Assembly (NCBI GenBank): GCA_016703965.1
Contig: JADJBB010000021.1
Location: 992,001-1,056,000, forward strand
DNA length: 64,000 bases
Reading direction: 5' to 3'
Origin: Acidobacteriota bacterium
Lineage (GTDB): Bacteria; Acidobacteriota; Blastocatellia; Pyrinomonadales; Pyrinomonadaceae
Below, piece by piece: positions 26,901-35,071 of this stretch. The position numbers and the translations under genes are program-made. Numbering within the stretch: the stretch's first letter is position 1; each line of letters opens with the position of its first letter. The notes below the pieces were generated by a model. That model did no database searches, had not been told where the DNA came from, and saw nothing but the letters and a program-made list of their open reading frames with translations.

Positions 26901-28417
26901 TCTTCGAGGTCTAGGTCGGGCTGATCGGTCGTAATATTCACTTCAATGTCATCGTCGCACGGAGGAGACGATGGGGGCGGCGCTACCGTGGTGCGGTCTA
27001 TGGCCCAAGCCGACCCTTCATTTGTTTGATTATTCGAGCCAAAGTCGTCATATGTTGCACCTACGAAGATCACGTCACTCGAAATAGCCACGCTGTAGCC
27101 GAAAAAATCACTAGGTTGGCCGTCTGGCGCAGTGATCGTAGTGTCGCGCGTCCAGGTCGTGCCGCTTCGCACAAAGACCTCTGCGCCGCCCGCTAGAGTG
27201 CCTCCCTGGAAGGTTCCATTGTGTGCTCCGATTATCGCCGTATTGCCTAAAATTCCTACGCTTCGGCCGAAATTAAGACGATGGACAGCTCCTGTCAGCT
27301 TTGCCTGCTCGGTCCAGGTCGTCCCGTCGGATACATAAATGTATGCCGATCCTGTTTGTGTTTGGTTCGTGCCAAGTTGGTCCGTCTCGGCACCGATGAT
27401 CACCGTATTCCCTGAGATCGCGACGCTGCCGCCGAAATCTATGTTGGCTGAGCCATCGCTTGGGATCAGTCGTTGTTGCTGGGTCCAGGTCGTACCGCAG
27501 CGAACATAAATATACGCCGCCTCCTGCCTTGTCCCGGCAGTGTTAGGATTACCAATCACGACCGTATTACCTGATATTGCTACTCTCGATGTAAAAGTCT
27601 CGTCGCCCCCTGTGATGAGCGTGGCCTGGATCGTCCATGTCGTCCCCTCGCGGACAAAAACATGAACGAAGTCACGGTGGGGAGAAGATTGGAGGAAGCC
27701 GAATGCAGTGACAAGAACCGTATCGCCGGAGATCGCCACGCTGAAACCGATATCGCCATTAAACACCAACGGGGTATCAGCGTTCGTAAATCTCTTCTGG
27801 AGCGCCCAGGTGGTGCCGGTTCGGACAAAAACGTATGCTGCACCTGAGTAAGATTCAGGCACATCGTGGTAAGGGGCCGCGACGACCACCGTATCACCGG
27901 AAATACCTACGGTGTCGCCAAAGGCATTTCCATTGCCCGGAGAACTATCAGGAGCGGTTAATTTCTGCTGGAAACTCCACGATGCCCCGTTGCGAACAAA
28001 TATGTAGGCTGCTCCCGGAATACTGCCGCCACTGCCCTCAGGAAGGTTCGTTGCTCCGATGATCGCTGTATTGCCGGAGATCGCCACGCTCGAGCCGAAG
28101 AACCCACCCGCTATGCCGTCATTCGGCGTGAGCTTTACCATGGCCTCGGGGTTGTCCCGTAGATCGTCGGCCGCGATCGACTTGAAAGCGTTCGCAAGCG
28201 AGTCGTAGCTAGATTTTTTTTCTAGATATTCAACGGCCGAGTCGCCCTTCAGCGACGGCATATCTCGGTCGATCTTTTGCATCGCCGCAGTCTGCGTATG
28301 ATGAGCCAGCGACAGACCGAGGGCGAAGATCACCGCAACGCCTATGAGAACGAGTGTCTTTGCTGGCAAATAGCTGCGACTTTGTTTACGTTTTCGGGTG
28401 GCGGTTCGATTCGTCAT
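23945..28417 (-). CDS. Giant surface protein: FG-GAP-type propeller, CSLREA-like motif, parallel beta-helix, C-terminal carboxypeptidase-like domain
   Basis: A 1490-residue protein with an N-terminal anchor or uncleaved signal (LVLIGVAVIFALGLSLAHH, residues about 28-46). Residues about 95-460 hold at least six FG-GAP/integrin-alpha-like repeats of the form FGxSVAISGNTxIIGA...YIFVRxGTTW. At about 490-520 is CDVDMAQSGNQCSLRAAIQT, a CSLREA-like motif that often precedes beta-helices. Residues 540-1330 are rich in GNTISNNTVS-like turns typical of right-handed parallel beta-helix repeats. The last 90 residues (VGGRVTTPTGLGLRNATVSM) look like a carboxypeptidase regulatory-like domain. It is probably exported and may act in adhesion or polysaccharide binding. 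No catalytic motif is identified. Confidence 0.85.
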   Translation of the reverse strand: MTNRTATRKRKQSRSYLPAKTLVLIGVAVIFALGLSLAHHTQTAAMQKIDRDMPSLKGDSAVEYLEKKSSYDSLANAFKSIAADDLRDNPEAMVKLTPNDGIAGGFFGSSVAISGNTAIIGATNLPEGSGGSIPGAAYIFVRNGASWSFQQKLTAPDSSPGNGNAFGDTVGISGDTVVVAAPYHDVPESYSGAAYVFVRTGTTWALQKRFTNADTPLVFNGDIGFSVAISGDTVLVTAFGFLQSSPHRDFVHVFVREGTTWTIQATLITGGDETFTSRVAISGNTVVIGNPNTAGTRQEAAYIYVRCGTTWTQQQRLIPSDGSANIDFGGSVAISGNTVIIGAETDQLGTNQTQTGSAYIYVSDGTTWTEQAKLTGAVHRLNFGRSVGILGNTAIIGAHNGTFQGGTLAGGAEVFVRSGTTWTRDTTITAPDGQPSDFFGYSVAISSDVIFVGATYDDFGSNNQTNEGSAWAIDRTTVAPPPSSPPCDDDIEVNITTDQPDLDLEDDVCDVDMAQSGNQCSLRAAIQTANAKDGPDEILFNIPGGGVQTISPASVLPPITEKVTIDGTTQPGYNTRPVVEVRGALSTPTGLEFAPGSDASSLLGVSILGFSERGILLVSNNNTIKKSHIGTDSTGLTSGQTQAVGVTVRGSGNKIGDTDSGNLLVFNEESEIRIEGAGATGNFVRKNVIGSNGNDEVETSAEAGVLITDGASGNTIGGNGEPDQNKIAAALAAIEINRGSNDNVVTGNVLAFSEVGVLVLNSSRNRIGGEIVSATNVEGNQIDTTKFGVLLDIEADVRRTLPKWAGQARIFDGERPTAVAGGAGSDNKVFGNVFVVSDPEFAEEDSIGVMVGTANDSKIGNGQGSFRNVVLDCSYVGLLVLKGAQRTKIEGNFVGLASATVIKPNKTGIRLAGSGTEVRNNIISGNTEEGVLINRIDSEDDIPTSNIIHNNWIGTDTAGTAQFPNRNGVIVDGRQNTLTNNVISGNTLVGLQIQDNQNTIENNRIGTNAVGDAANGNGDGGMLVLSSNNTISNNTVSANEGGIAIARDPERPTILANNNTLRGNTVGTNRAGTAGLGGQIAGIIIANGSQNNVIGGTSAGASNVISGNAQTGIFLQLGESQGAVPPTDNKIQGNFIGTNISGTAAIPNGQDGIVLSTATRTLIGGFGADMPAARNTISGNGRNGISLVNGANLNRISGNYIGTKGDGQTALGNTERGIRVGVSVSGTIIGGPEQNAGNTIAFNGSNGISLTNDAGNNNIIDPNRIFGNVLAGIDIGENGFTPNDPADADIGPNKLQNYPTMTLALVGGDLIVSYQVDSAPQHSTYGGSGIYVEFFEADATGAGQNFLGSDHYLLSDYTNGTPGIRQKNLGNAAALGIVAGDRLTATATDADGNSSEFTPAVNGPGASPVTVGGRVTTPTGLGLRNATVSMIDPLGVRRTATTSSFGLYSFTNVAAGVSYTITVSSKRYRFSPRVMVISDNLSNIDFVGLE

Positions 28418-28555
28418 TGGGCCTCCGGCACAGAGTTTGATTCTTATCGCTTCAAGAGTATATGCGTGAAACGTTGGTCAATTCAGCCAGATAAATTGAC
28501 AAAATTCGGGGGTCAGGCCTGCAATATTGCAATTCTCGCCGGGCTAACCGCTCGG
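28418..28555. other. Gap with possible mobile-element footprint beside a broken toxin gene
   Basis: This gap holds no gene. It contains the motif TTCGGGGGTCAGGCCTG (28505-28521) directly followed by GCAATATTGC, a perfect 10-base palindrome (28521-28530), and AACCGCTCGGTT (28547-28558 region). Short GGGGTCAGGCCT-type motifs often occur at ends of small REP-associated or IS200-type elements, but I could not establish an element boundary here. Confidence 0.3.
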
Positions 28556-28642
28556 TTAAACGATATCAAGCTCGGGCAAACGCCGCTTTACGCCATCGTA
28601 TATAGCCGATCTAAAGTGTTCGTCGGTTAAGAACCGGATCAT
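28556..28642 (-). pseudogene. Truncated DUF5615 (PIN-like) toxin-type gene
   Basis: A 28-codon remnant on the minus strand, beginning at the ATG at 28640-28642 and reading MIRFLTDEHF then RSAIYDGVKRRLPELDIV before a TAA at 28556-28558. It has the typical beginning of DUF5615 PIN-like proteins, an early Asp in FLTDEHF that would be a metal ligand, but the other 80-90 residues are absent. Its ATG overlaps the stop of the DUF433 gene (ATGA), exactly as in intact DUF433-DUF5615 pairs. The toxin is therefore broken by deletion or insertion just downstream. Confidence 0.7.
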
Positions 28643-28986
28643 TTCTTCCAGTCTGGAGAAAAGCCATTCTTGCGGGCTAGAAGCACTTCACGGGTTAAAC
28701 GCGGCGGAAAATCCTTTAGATTTTCCAGCCGTTTCTTTTCAAACTCGCGATCCTGTTCCACGAGATACGCATCGACCTTTGCTTTGTTGTGGAGGTAATA
28801 TGCAATTGCGGAATGGACCTCGGCAAGTGAGAGCGTGTCGAAATTGCGCTGAATCTCAGCGGCATCCTCGCCTTGGTTGAAGGCGTAGACTACGGAGTCC
28901 AGCGGGACATGCGTTCGTCCGACGCGAAGAACGCCATACGAGTCTTTTCTGACGGGTTTTGGAATTGTGCCCACTACTATTTCCAT
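28639..28986 (-). CDS. DUF433 family antitoxin-like protein
   Basis: A 115-residue protein of the DUF433 type: the N-terminal beta strand and HTH-like helices include HVPLDSVVYAFNQGEDAAEI and LSLAEVHSAIAYYLHNKAKV, followed by a charged helix with VDAYLVEQDREFEKK. DUF433 proteins act as antitoxins or DNA-binding partners of DUF5615 PIN-like toxins. Here the toxin gene that should follow is reduced to 28 codons, so this is an orphan antitoxin. The gene starts at the ATG at 28986. Regulation is probably autogenous, as in related pairs, but I see no clear operator. Confidence 0.8.
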   Translation of the reverse strand: MEIVVGTIPKPVRKDSYGVLRVGRTHVPLDSVVYAFNQGEDAAEIQRNFDTLSLAEVHSAIAYYLHNKAKVDAYLVEQDREFEKKRLENLKDFPPRLTREVLLARKNGFSPDWKK

Positions 28987-29431
28987 TACGTTTTCGATAT
29001 TATCACATGATTTTTACGGTTGGAACAGGAAAAAGCTTCGTTCATTTCGAGACGAAGCTATGAGATCTTCGGTCTATTGCAAAACCTTTCCAATGCTTAC
29101 ACCAGTCGCTCTACGCGGGCCGCACCGGTTGTAGGCTGAAGTGAAGCCGCCAAATATTTCCATGATTTTCCATCTTATCCCCATCTTGGTGCCCATAGAG
29201 AGAAATTCGGCGGTCAGCGGCGATCCATCAAATTTGGCGGTGATGCGACCCGGAAACTGTCATTTTTGTGGTCAAAAAAACGTTTGACCAATCCCGGAAA
29301 TAACTCTACCAATCTCACGGTTTTCCTGTACCAAAGTGGCCAAAGTGCTCTACCAAAGTCAGTAAAAATGGGAGCATCGCTTCGTTTTGGGGAATTTTGG
29401 GAAAATTTAGCGTTGAACGAAAAATTCGCGC
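28987..29431. other. Intergenic region without a recognised gene
   Basis: About 445 bases between the DUF433 start and the terminator of the Rne/Rng gene. Short open frames exist in it but have no recognisable protein features. It contains two AAATT[CT]GGCGG words at about 29203 and 29230. It probably holds the promoter of DUF433. I see nothing else. Confidence 0.5.
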
Positions 29432-29463
29432 AAAAAAGCGGACGCAAAATGGATGCGTCCGCT
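29432..29463 (-). terminator. Intrinsic terminator after the Rne/Rng gene
   Basis: AGCGGACGCA (29437-29446) and TGCGTCCGCT (29454-29463) form a 10-base perfect stem with a 7-base loop. On the minus strand it is followed by a run of six T (complement of A 29432-29437). It lies 23 bases after the ribonuclease stop. Confidence 0.87.
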
Positions 29464-29485
29464 CTTTAAAATTGACTTCGACGGT

Positions 29486-32137
29486 CTAGATGAACGCGAA
29501 ATCGAACTGGGCCTGATGGATCGATTTGTCCGAGGCGATGTCGATGTGGCCAAGGTAGGCTTCGATCTCGTCGAGGACCTCACGTTCGGTGCTGCGGAAG
29601 GCCTTGGCCACGTCCGGATGGACCCGGAGAGTCGTATGACGGACGTCCTCGACGCTCTTGGTCAGGCGACGGGCTTCGGCCAGGATCTCGTAGCAGACGG
29701 TGATCGGCGATTTGACCCAACCGGCACCTTCGCAGTAATCGCAAGGCGTGCACATCGTGCGTTCGAGCGACTGTTTGACGCGCTTGCGGGTCATGATGAT
29801 CAGCCCGAAGTCGTTGAAAGACAACACTTTGGTCGGGCTGCGGTCGGTCGACAGAGCTTCCTGCAAAGCCTGTGAAACCTTGTGCCGATTGCGGCGGTCT
29901 TCCATATCGATCAGGTCCAAAACGATGATCCCACCAAGGTCTCGAAGCCTGATCTGACGGGCAATTTCATCGACCGCTTCCATGTTGGTGCGGGTGATCG
30001 TGTCTTCGAGCCGGGCATTGCCCTTGCCGACGAATTTGCCGGTATTGACGTCGATCGCAACGAGAGCTTCGGTCTGATTGATGACGAGATAGCCGCCGGA
30101 TTTCAACCAAACACGGGGTTTAAGGGCCTTGTCGATCTCTTCCTGAACCCCGTAATAATCGAGGATCGGTTCATCACGGGTGTAGAGTTTGATCCGGTTG
30201 ACCATCCGCGGCTGGATCAGATTTATGAACTCGACGGTGCGGAGATATTCCTCTTCGCTATCCACGCGGATCGCCGTGAAATCGTCAGCAAGCTGGTCGC
30301 GAAGGATCCGCTGAACGAGGTCGAGATCCTGATGGATCAGTGCCGGCGAGCGTTTCTTTTCGGAGCCTTTTTTCGACTCAGCCCACATGCGGGCTAGGTA
30401 TTTGGCGTCGTTCCTGAGATCTTCTTCTGCCACTCCAATACCCGCCGTGCGAACAATAAAGCCGCCCGAAGGGATCTCAGCGTCCTGGCGAATACGCTGG
30501 ATCAACGTGCGAAGACGGCTGCGTTCCGCGGCGGATTCGATCTTTCGCGACACACCCAAATGCTCAATTGTCGGCATATAAACGAGATATCGGCCCGGCA
30601 GTGCTATGTGCGAAGTGATGCGTGCACCCTTTTTAGCGATCGGCTCTTTTGCGATCTGCACAAGGATCTCCTGGCCTTCGCGAAGCAGATCTGAGATCGT
30701 CGGCTGAGGCGGGCGTCCGCCTCGGTCACTGCGGTCATTACGGTCAAATCGTTTGCCGTCGTTGCCCTGGCGATCATTGCTTGGACGGTCGTTGCTCGGC
30801 CTATCGCTTGTTGGACGATCGCCGCTTGGGCGGTCATTAGCCGGTCGATCACCGGTAGGACGGTCATTTCTTCCTCTACCACCGCGCCTGTTCCGATCGC
30901 GGTCATTTCGTCCACGTGGGCGATCGTCGGACGATGAAGATTGGTCTTCGCCGGATTCTGGTTGTGGTTCTCCGAGAGCGGATTCTTCCTTTGGGACACT
31001 AATGATCGGCTCTGATTCTTCCAGTACCGCGACGTTGCCATTGACCTCATCATCACCGGACTCGGTGCTGTCGAGGCTCTCCTCTGACCCGTCCTCAGCC
31101 TTGGATTTACCACCGCGACGACGGCCTCGGCCACCCCTTCGAACCGCCATTTCGGCAGTATCGCTGGATTCTTTTACGCTGGCTTCGGCATCTTCGAGGC
31201 CGTCGTCCTTAGACTTTTTAGCCTTTGATGTCTTGGAGAATTTTCCTTTCGCAGGTGCCCGTTTGGCCGGTGTTTTTTTCTTTGGAGCCGGACTTTCCGA
31301 CGGGTCTTCAGTTGCAGTTTTTGTCTTGCGACGGCCTTTGGTCGGGGCCGTGGGGGGAGTGTCCTCGTCCTCATCGGCGATGCGTTCGAAGCCACCCGCA
31401 TTACCTCCGACTTCACCTAAAAGCGAGCCAACTGCAGCTTCTGCAGTCGTTTCCATGTCGAACTCCACCGCTCGGACGCGGTTGACGATGGCTTCCTGGA
31501 CGTAGGCATCCTTGAACATCTCGCCCGTATCGCTATCGTCGCTAATGCGTTCGAAGCCCGAATTATCGAACTCGATCTCAAAGACCGGCTCGGGCTGAGC
31601 TTCCTGAGCGGGCTCCGAAACTGGCTCTTCCTTACGTCCTCGACCGCGGCCGCCACGCGAGCGTTTGCTTTTTTCGGGGCGGTCCTCGACGAATGGACGG
31701 GTCTCTTCTTCGCGGGGCTCTTCGACTGGAGTATCTTCAACTATTGCTTCAGTTTCGGCCATTGGCTCGGCGAGCTCTTGGGTCGAGTCCATCTGTTTTT
31801 CACGCTCAATTCTGGAGCGTTCGATCTGTTCGTTGGCCTCTCGTTTCGCGTCTTCCGGGGAACCCTTGCGGCCTTTTTCCATTACCACGCGTTCGATCTC
31901 TTCCTCTTCGTCAAAGAAATCAGAGACATACAAAAACGCATCGCGCTCGAGTCCTATGTCCACAAAGGCCGACTGCATCCCCGGCAGTACGCGCATTACG
32001 CGGCCCTTGTAAACATTACCTACGACGCCGGAATTCTCCTCGCCGCGTTCTATATAAAATTCGGTGACCTTACCATTATCCAGAATGGCGATCTTTTTTT
32101 CCCGGCCGTTGACCGAGACTATCATTTCTTTTGACAT
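29486..32137 (-). CDS. rne: Rne/Rng family endoribonuclease with ~400-residue disordered insert in the S1 domain
   Basis: An 883-residue RNase E/G protein. The S1 domain begins VVGNVYKGRVMRVLPGMQSA at about residue 38, then is interrupted near residue 80 by a long acidic, Lys- and Arg/Asp/Pro-rich segment (repeats such as RPSNDRPSGDRPTSDR). It resumes at about 480 with ISDLLREGQEILVQIAKEPI. The catalytic DNase-I-like part is intact: ALVAIDVNTGKFVG with one metal Asp, GGIIVLDLIDM with the other, then the zinc-link region MCTPCDYCEGAG. There is no long C-terminal scaffold, so the insert may act as the RNA- and protein-binding region. It processes and decays mRNA and trims rRNA/tRNA. Start ATG at 32137. 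Confidence 0.92.
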   Translation of the reverse strand: MSKEMIVSVNGREKKIAILDNGKVTEFYIERGEENSGVVGNVYKGRVMRVLPGMQSAFVDIGLERDAFLYVSDFFDEEEEIERVVMEKGRKGSPEDAKREANEQIERSRIEREKQMDSTQELAEPMAETEAIVEDTPVEEPREEETRPFVEDRPEKSKRSRGGRGRGRKEEPVSEPAQEAQPEPVFEIEFDNSGFERISDDSDTGEMFKDAYVQEAIVNRVRAVEFDMETTAEAAVGSLLGEVGGNAGGFERIADEDEDTPPTAPTKGRRKTKTATEDPSESPAPKKKTPAKRAPAKGKFSKTSKAKKSKDDGLEDAEASVKESSDTAEMAVRRGGRGRRRGGKSKAEDGSEESLDSTESGDDEVNGNVAVLEESEPIISVPKEESALGEPQPESGEDQSSSSDDRPRGRNDRDRNRRGGRGRNDRPTGDRPANDRPSGDRPTSDRPSNDRPSNDRQGNDGKRFDRNDRSDRGGRPPQPTISDLLREGQEILVQIAKEPIAKKGARITSHIALPGRYLVYMPTIEHLGVSRKIESAAERSRLRTLIQRIRQDAEIPSGGFIVRTAGIGVAEEDLRNDAKYLARMWAESKKGSEKKRSPALIHQDLDLVQRILRDQLADDFTAIRVDSEEEYLRTVEFINLIQPRMVNRIKLYTRDEPILDYYGVQEEIDKALKPRVWLKSGGYLVINQTEALVAIDVNTGKFVGKGNARLEDTITRTNMEAVDEIARQIRLRDLGGIIVLDLIDMEDRRNRHKVSQALQEALSTDRSPTKVLSFNDFGLIIMTRKRVKQSLERTMCTPCDYCEGAGWVKSPITVCYEILAEARRLTKSVEDVRHTTLRVHPDVAKAFRSTEREVLDEIEAYLGHIDIASDKSIHQAQFDFAFI

Positions 32138-32642
32138 GCAAATATTTCCTCAAAAATTGGGTTTTCTATTGCCCGTTTTGCGAGGACGAAGAGTGCGTCA
32201 GAATTGTGGAACTTAGGTAGAATTCTAGGCCGTAGCTCGAGGGTGAACGAGGGGTGCGAGTTTGGTTTTATAGCTTGATTTTGGAGTTTTCCAAAAGGAC
32301 AAGTATTGAATTTTGATCACGCTGGAATCTCGTTTTTAGCGAAAAGCTCTAGCTTTTTCGCCCTCGGGGAGCACCAATATTTCCCGTGGGAAATTGTGCT
32401 TCAGACCCAATAATTTCTTTATCTCGTTAGACCTAAGTCCGTTGAAAAAATCTTCTGACGTTTGCTCTTTCCCCGCAAGTGTTAAACGCTAACGGTGCAA
32501 ACCGGAGGTAGTATAAACGAATCAAATCGTTAAGTAAATATAAAAAGCCCAAGTTGATGATCTCGCACTACATGTTCGGCTGGAAGGCCGCTTCCGATTC
32601 GGCGCACGATCCGAAACCGCGTTACAATAAAGACAATCGAAT
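32138..32642. promoter_or_regulatory. Long shared upstream region of rne (-) and polA (+) with hairpins
   Basis: This 505-base region has no convincing gene. On the rne side it contains a bulged hairpin (GCGAAAAGCT 32339-32348 with AGCTTTTTCGC 32351-32361) and another stem-loop around ATTTCCCGTGGGAAAT (arms within 32371-32399). Such structures would lie in a long rne leader. A TACAAT at 32623-32628 could be the -10 of polA. These are readings by eye. Confidence 0.35.
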
Positions 32643-34460
32643 ATGGAGATCTATTTTGAGTTGATTCGCGATGGGGCGGCTTTGGCGCGCGCTTGTGGGG
32701 AGCTGGCGGGGAAGGCGTTTTTGGGGTTTGATGTGGAGACGACTGAACTGGATCCGTATCGCGGGGATGTGCGGCTGGTGCAGTTGAGCGATGGGGCTAA
32801 TACTAAGGTCATTGATCTGAAGGAGTTTGCGGGTGGTGAGTGGGGCTCGAGCAGTGGCAGTCGCAGCGGCAGCAGCACCAGTGTGCTGAGGGCGAATCCG
32901 GAGTTGGCTCCTTTGCGCGAACTGCTTTCTTCCACCAAATCGGTGAAGATCGCGCATAATGCGAAGTTTGATACTAAGTGGGTGCGGCATCATCTTGGGT
33001 GTGAGGTCGGGGCGGTTTATGACACTTATTTGGCGAGCGTTTTGATCTCGGCGGGTGAGGGTGAGCGGCGGCACGGGCTGGCGGATCTGGTGCAGTTTTT
33101 CCTGGGGCGGACGCTCGACAAATCCGAGCAGGTGAGCGATTGGGGAGCGGAAACGCTGTCGCAGTCGCAGATCGAGTACGCGGCGAAGGACGCGGCGATC
33201 ATGACGGAGCTGCGGGAAAAGGTGCACGAGCGCATCGTCGCGGATGAGCTGGAACAAGTTTTGGCGCTTGAGAATGCGTGTGTAATGCCGATCGCCGAGA
33301 TGGAGCTGAACGGGTTTTACATCGACAAAGGGCGTTCGCGTGAGCAGCTCGAAAAGGTGACGAAGGTTCAGGTCAAGGCGGCTGAGGAACTGCAGTTTAT
33401 GCTGTCGGCTGGTGTCGCTCAGGCTTCGTTGTTCGGGGCTCCGACGATCAATCTGGATTCGCAGGCTCAGGTCACTGACGCTCTCGTCGGGCTGGGAATT
33501 CCGATGCCGAATTCGACGCGGGCGTGGGAGCTGCAGCCTCTGGCAGAGGAGTATCCGGTGGTCGCGAAGCTTTTGGAATATCGCGGCGTCGCGAAATCGA
33601 TATCGAGTTTTGGTGAGAATATTTTGGAATTCATCGAGCCGGCGACGGGCAGAATTCACGCGGATTTCAGGCAGATCGGTGCTCCGACAGGGCGATTTGC
33701 TTGCTCGAAACCAAACTTGCAGCAGATACCGCACGAGCCGGAATATCGGCGGTGCTTTCGCGCTCCGGACGGGAAAATGCTGGTGATCGCGGATTATTCG
33801 CAGATCGAGTTGCGGATCCTCGCGGATTTTTCAGAGGACAGGAATTTTATAGAGGCGTTCGAATCGGGCCAGGATTTTCACTCGGCGACAGCGGCTCAGG
33901 TGTTTGGGATCGATGCGAAAGATGTGACGCCGGATCAGCGTTCGTTTGCAAAGCGGTTGAATTTTGGCGTGGTTTATGGGCTCGGGGCGTCGCGGTTTGC
34001 GCAGATGGCGGGCTTGTCGCTTTCGGAGGGCGAGAGCACGCTGCGGAAGTATTTTGCGACGTACCCGAAGATGGACGAGTGGCTGCGAAACCAGTCGAAG
34101 AGCGTGCTGACCGAGCGTTCGGCACGGACGAAGTCGGGGCGTTTGGCAAGGATCAGCTTCGACGCGAACGACCGTTCGTCGGTCGGAGCGGCTCAGCGTT
34201 ACGCTAAAAACATGCCGATCCAAGGGACGTCCGCGGACATCCTGAAGCGGGCGTTACGGCTGCTGCATGATGATCTGCGGGGCACCTCGGGCAAGCTTGT
34301 GAACATCGTCCACGACGAGATCATCGTCGAATGCGACAAAGCCGAGGCTGATGAAACGGTTAAGAAACTCGCTTCCGCGATGTTAACCGCCGGGCAGGAA
34401 TTCGTTGGCAAGGTGCCGATCAAGGTCGATATTCACACTGCGGATGAGTGGTCTAAATAG
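32643..34460 (+). CDS. polA: DNA polymerase I (3'-5' exonuclease and polymerase; no 5' nuclease domain)
   Basis: A 605-residue Klenow-like polymerase. The N-terminal exonuclease has FDVETTELDPYRG (ExoI Asp-x-Glu), IAHNAKFDTKWV (ExoII) and YAAKDAAIM (ExoIII), so proofreading residues look intact. A Ser/Gly/Arg-rich loop (about residues 70-84) is inserted early. The polymerase part has motif A VIADYSQIELRILADFS near 380, motif B RSFAKRLNFGVVYGLG near 435 and motif C NIVHDEIIVE near 557. The 5'-3' exonuclease of standard PolA (about 930 residues) is missing, so primer removal must rely on another enzyme. No gene lies close upstream. Confidence 0.92.
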   Translation: MEIYFELIRDGAALARACGELAGKAFLGFDVETTELDPYRGDVRLVQLSDGANTKVIDLKEFAGGEWGSSSGSRSGSSTSVLRANPELAPLRELLSSTKSVKIAHNAKFDTKWVRHHLGCEVGAVYDTYLASVLISAGEGERRHGLADLVQFFLGRTLDKSEQVSDWGAETLSQSQIEYAAKDAAIMTELREKVHERIVADELEQVLALENACVMPIAEMELNGFYIDKGRSREQLEKVTKVQVKAAEELQFMLSAGVAQASLFGAPTINLDSQAQVTDALVGLGIPMPNSTRAWELQPLAEEYPVVAKLLEYRGVAKSISSFGENILEFIEPATGRIHADFRQIGAPTGRFACSKPNLQQIPHEPEYRRCFRAPDGKMLVIADYSQIELRILADFSEDRNFIEAFESGQDFHSATAAQVFGIDAKDVTPDQRSFAKRLNFGVVYGLGASRFAQMAGLSLSEGESTLRKYFATYPKMDEWLRNQSKSVLTERSARTKSGRLARISFDANDRSSVGAAQRYAKNMPIQGTSADILKRALRLLHDDLRGTSGKLVNIVHDEIIVECDKAEADETVKKLASAMLTAGQEFVGKVPIKVDIHTADEWSK

Positions 34461-34495
34461 AACAAGTTTCTCCGCGTGGAGCGTTCACTAACAGT

Positions 34496-35071
34496 ATGAA
34501 AACTAAGCTGACTATCATCGCTTTTCTGCTTTTGCTCTCCGCCGGCATTTCAGCTCAGTCTGTCGATAAAACGGTTGAATCTATTCGCAGCCGTTACCAA
34601 GTCATCGCCGAGAAAGCCCGCGGCTGTGAGACCGACGGAGAGCTCGGACAATATGGCGACCTCGTAATGAACACGCTCACGATCAACAGCCGTAACCATC
34701 AATGGCGGGCCGTTGGCATTCATCAATTGACCTACAAATTCTTTTACGCCGGCGGCGACAGTGAGAAACATCTGTATCCCGACAGGCTCGTTTTCGTCAA
34801 AACCGAGCGGCGGGAATCGAACCGAAATTACAGCGAGGAATTTTTTTACTCCGACGCGGGCGTTTTGATGTTCTATTTTCAAAAGGCGGAAAACGACGAT
34901 CAGGTGCCGGCGGAGCGGCGGGTTTATTTTTCGGGTTCGAAGGCTGTTCGCGTGATCGAGGATGGCAAGCTTCGTGATCGGCTTACGGCGAATGATCTGA
35001 AAACCGTTCGAGATGTGACGGCGTCGAATGCCAGCATCAAAGATCTGTTTATCAGGTCGATCAAGCTCTAA
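34496..35071 (+). CDS. Hypothetical exported protein
   Basis: A 191-residue protein with a signal peptide (MKTKLTIIAFLLLLSAGISA, probable cleavage before QSVDK). The mature part is predicted to be mainly beta with alternating strands (for example RLVFVKTERRESNRNYSEEF and AERRVYFSGSKAVRVIEDGK). I do not recognise a family. Its stop TAA overlaps the ATG of the following metal-binding lipoprotein gene at 35071, and that gene overlaps dapF, so all three are in one transcription unit. Confidence 0.7.
   Translation: MKTKLTIIAFLLLLSAGISAQSVDKTVESIRSRYQVIAEKARGCETDGELGQYGDLVMNTLTINSRNHQWRAVGIHQLTYKFFYAGGDSEKHLYPDRLVFVKTERRESNRNYSEEFFYSDAGVLMFYFQKAENDDQVPAERRVYFSGSKAVRVIEDGKLRDRLTANDLKTVRDVTASNASIKDLFIRSIKL

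Noticed and set aside
28502..28531. An intact insertion sequence at the broken toxin gene
   Set aside because: Only short motifs are present; there is no transposase and no paired terminal repeats in the window.
29214..29469. Small open frames between DUF433 and rne
   Set aside because: They overlap each other on both strands, overlap the terminator, and show no protein-like features.
32622..33734. A 370-residue minus-strand frame opposite polA
   Set aside because: It is antisense to conserved polymerase and exonuclease motifs and has an Arg/Leu/His-rich shadow composition.
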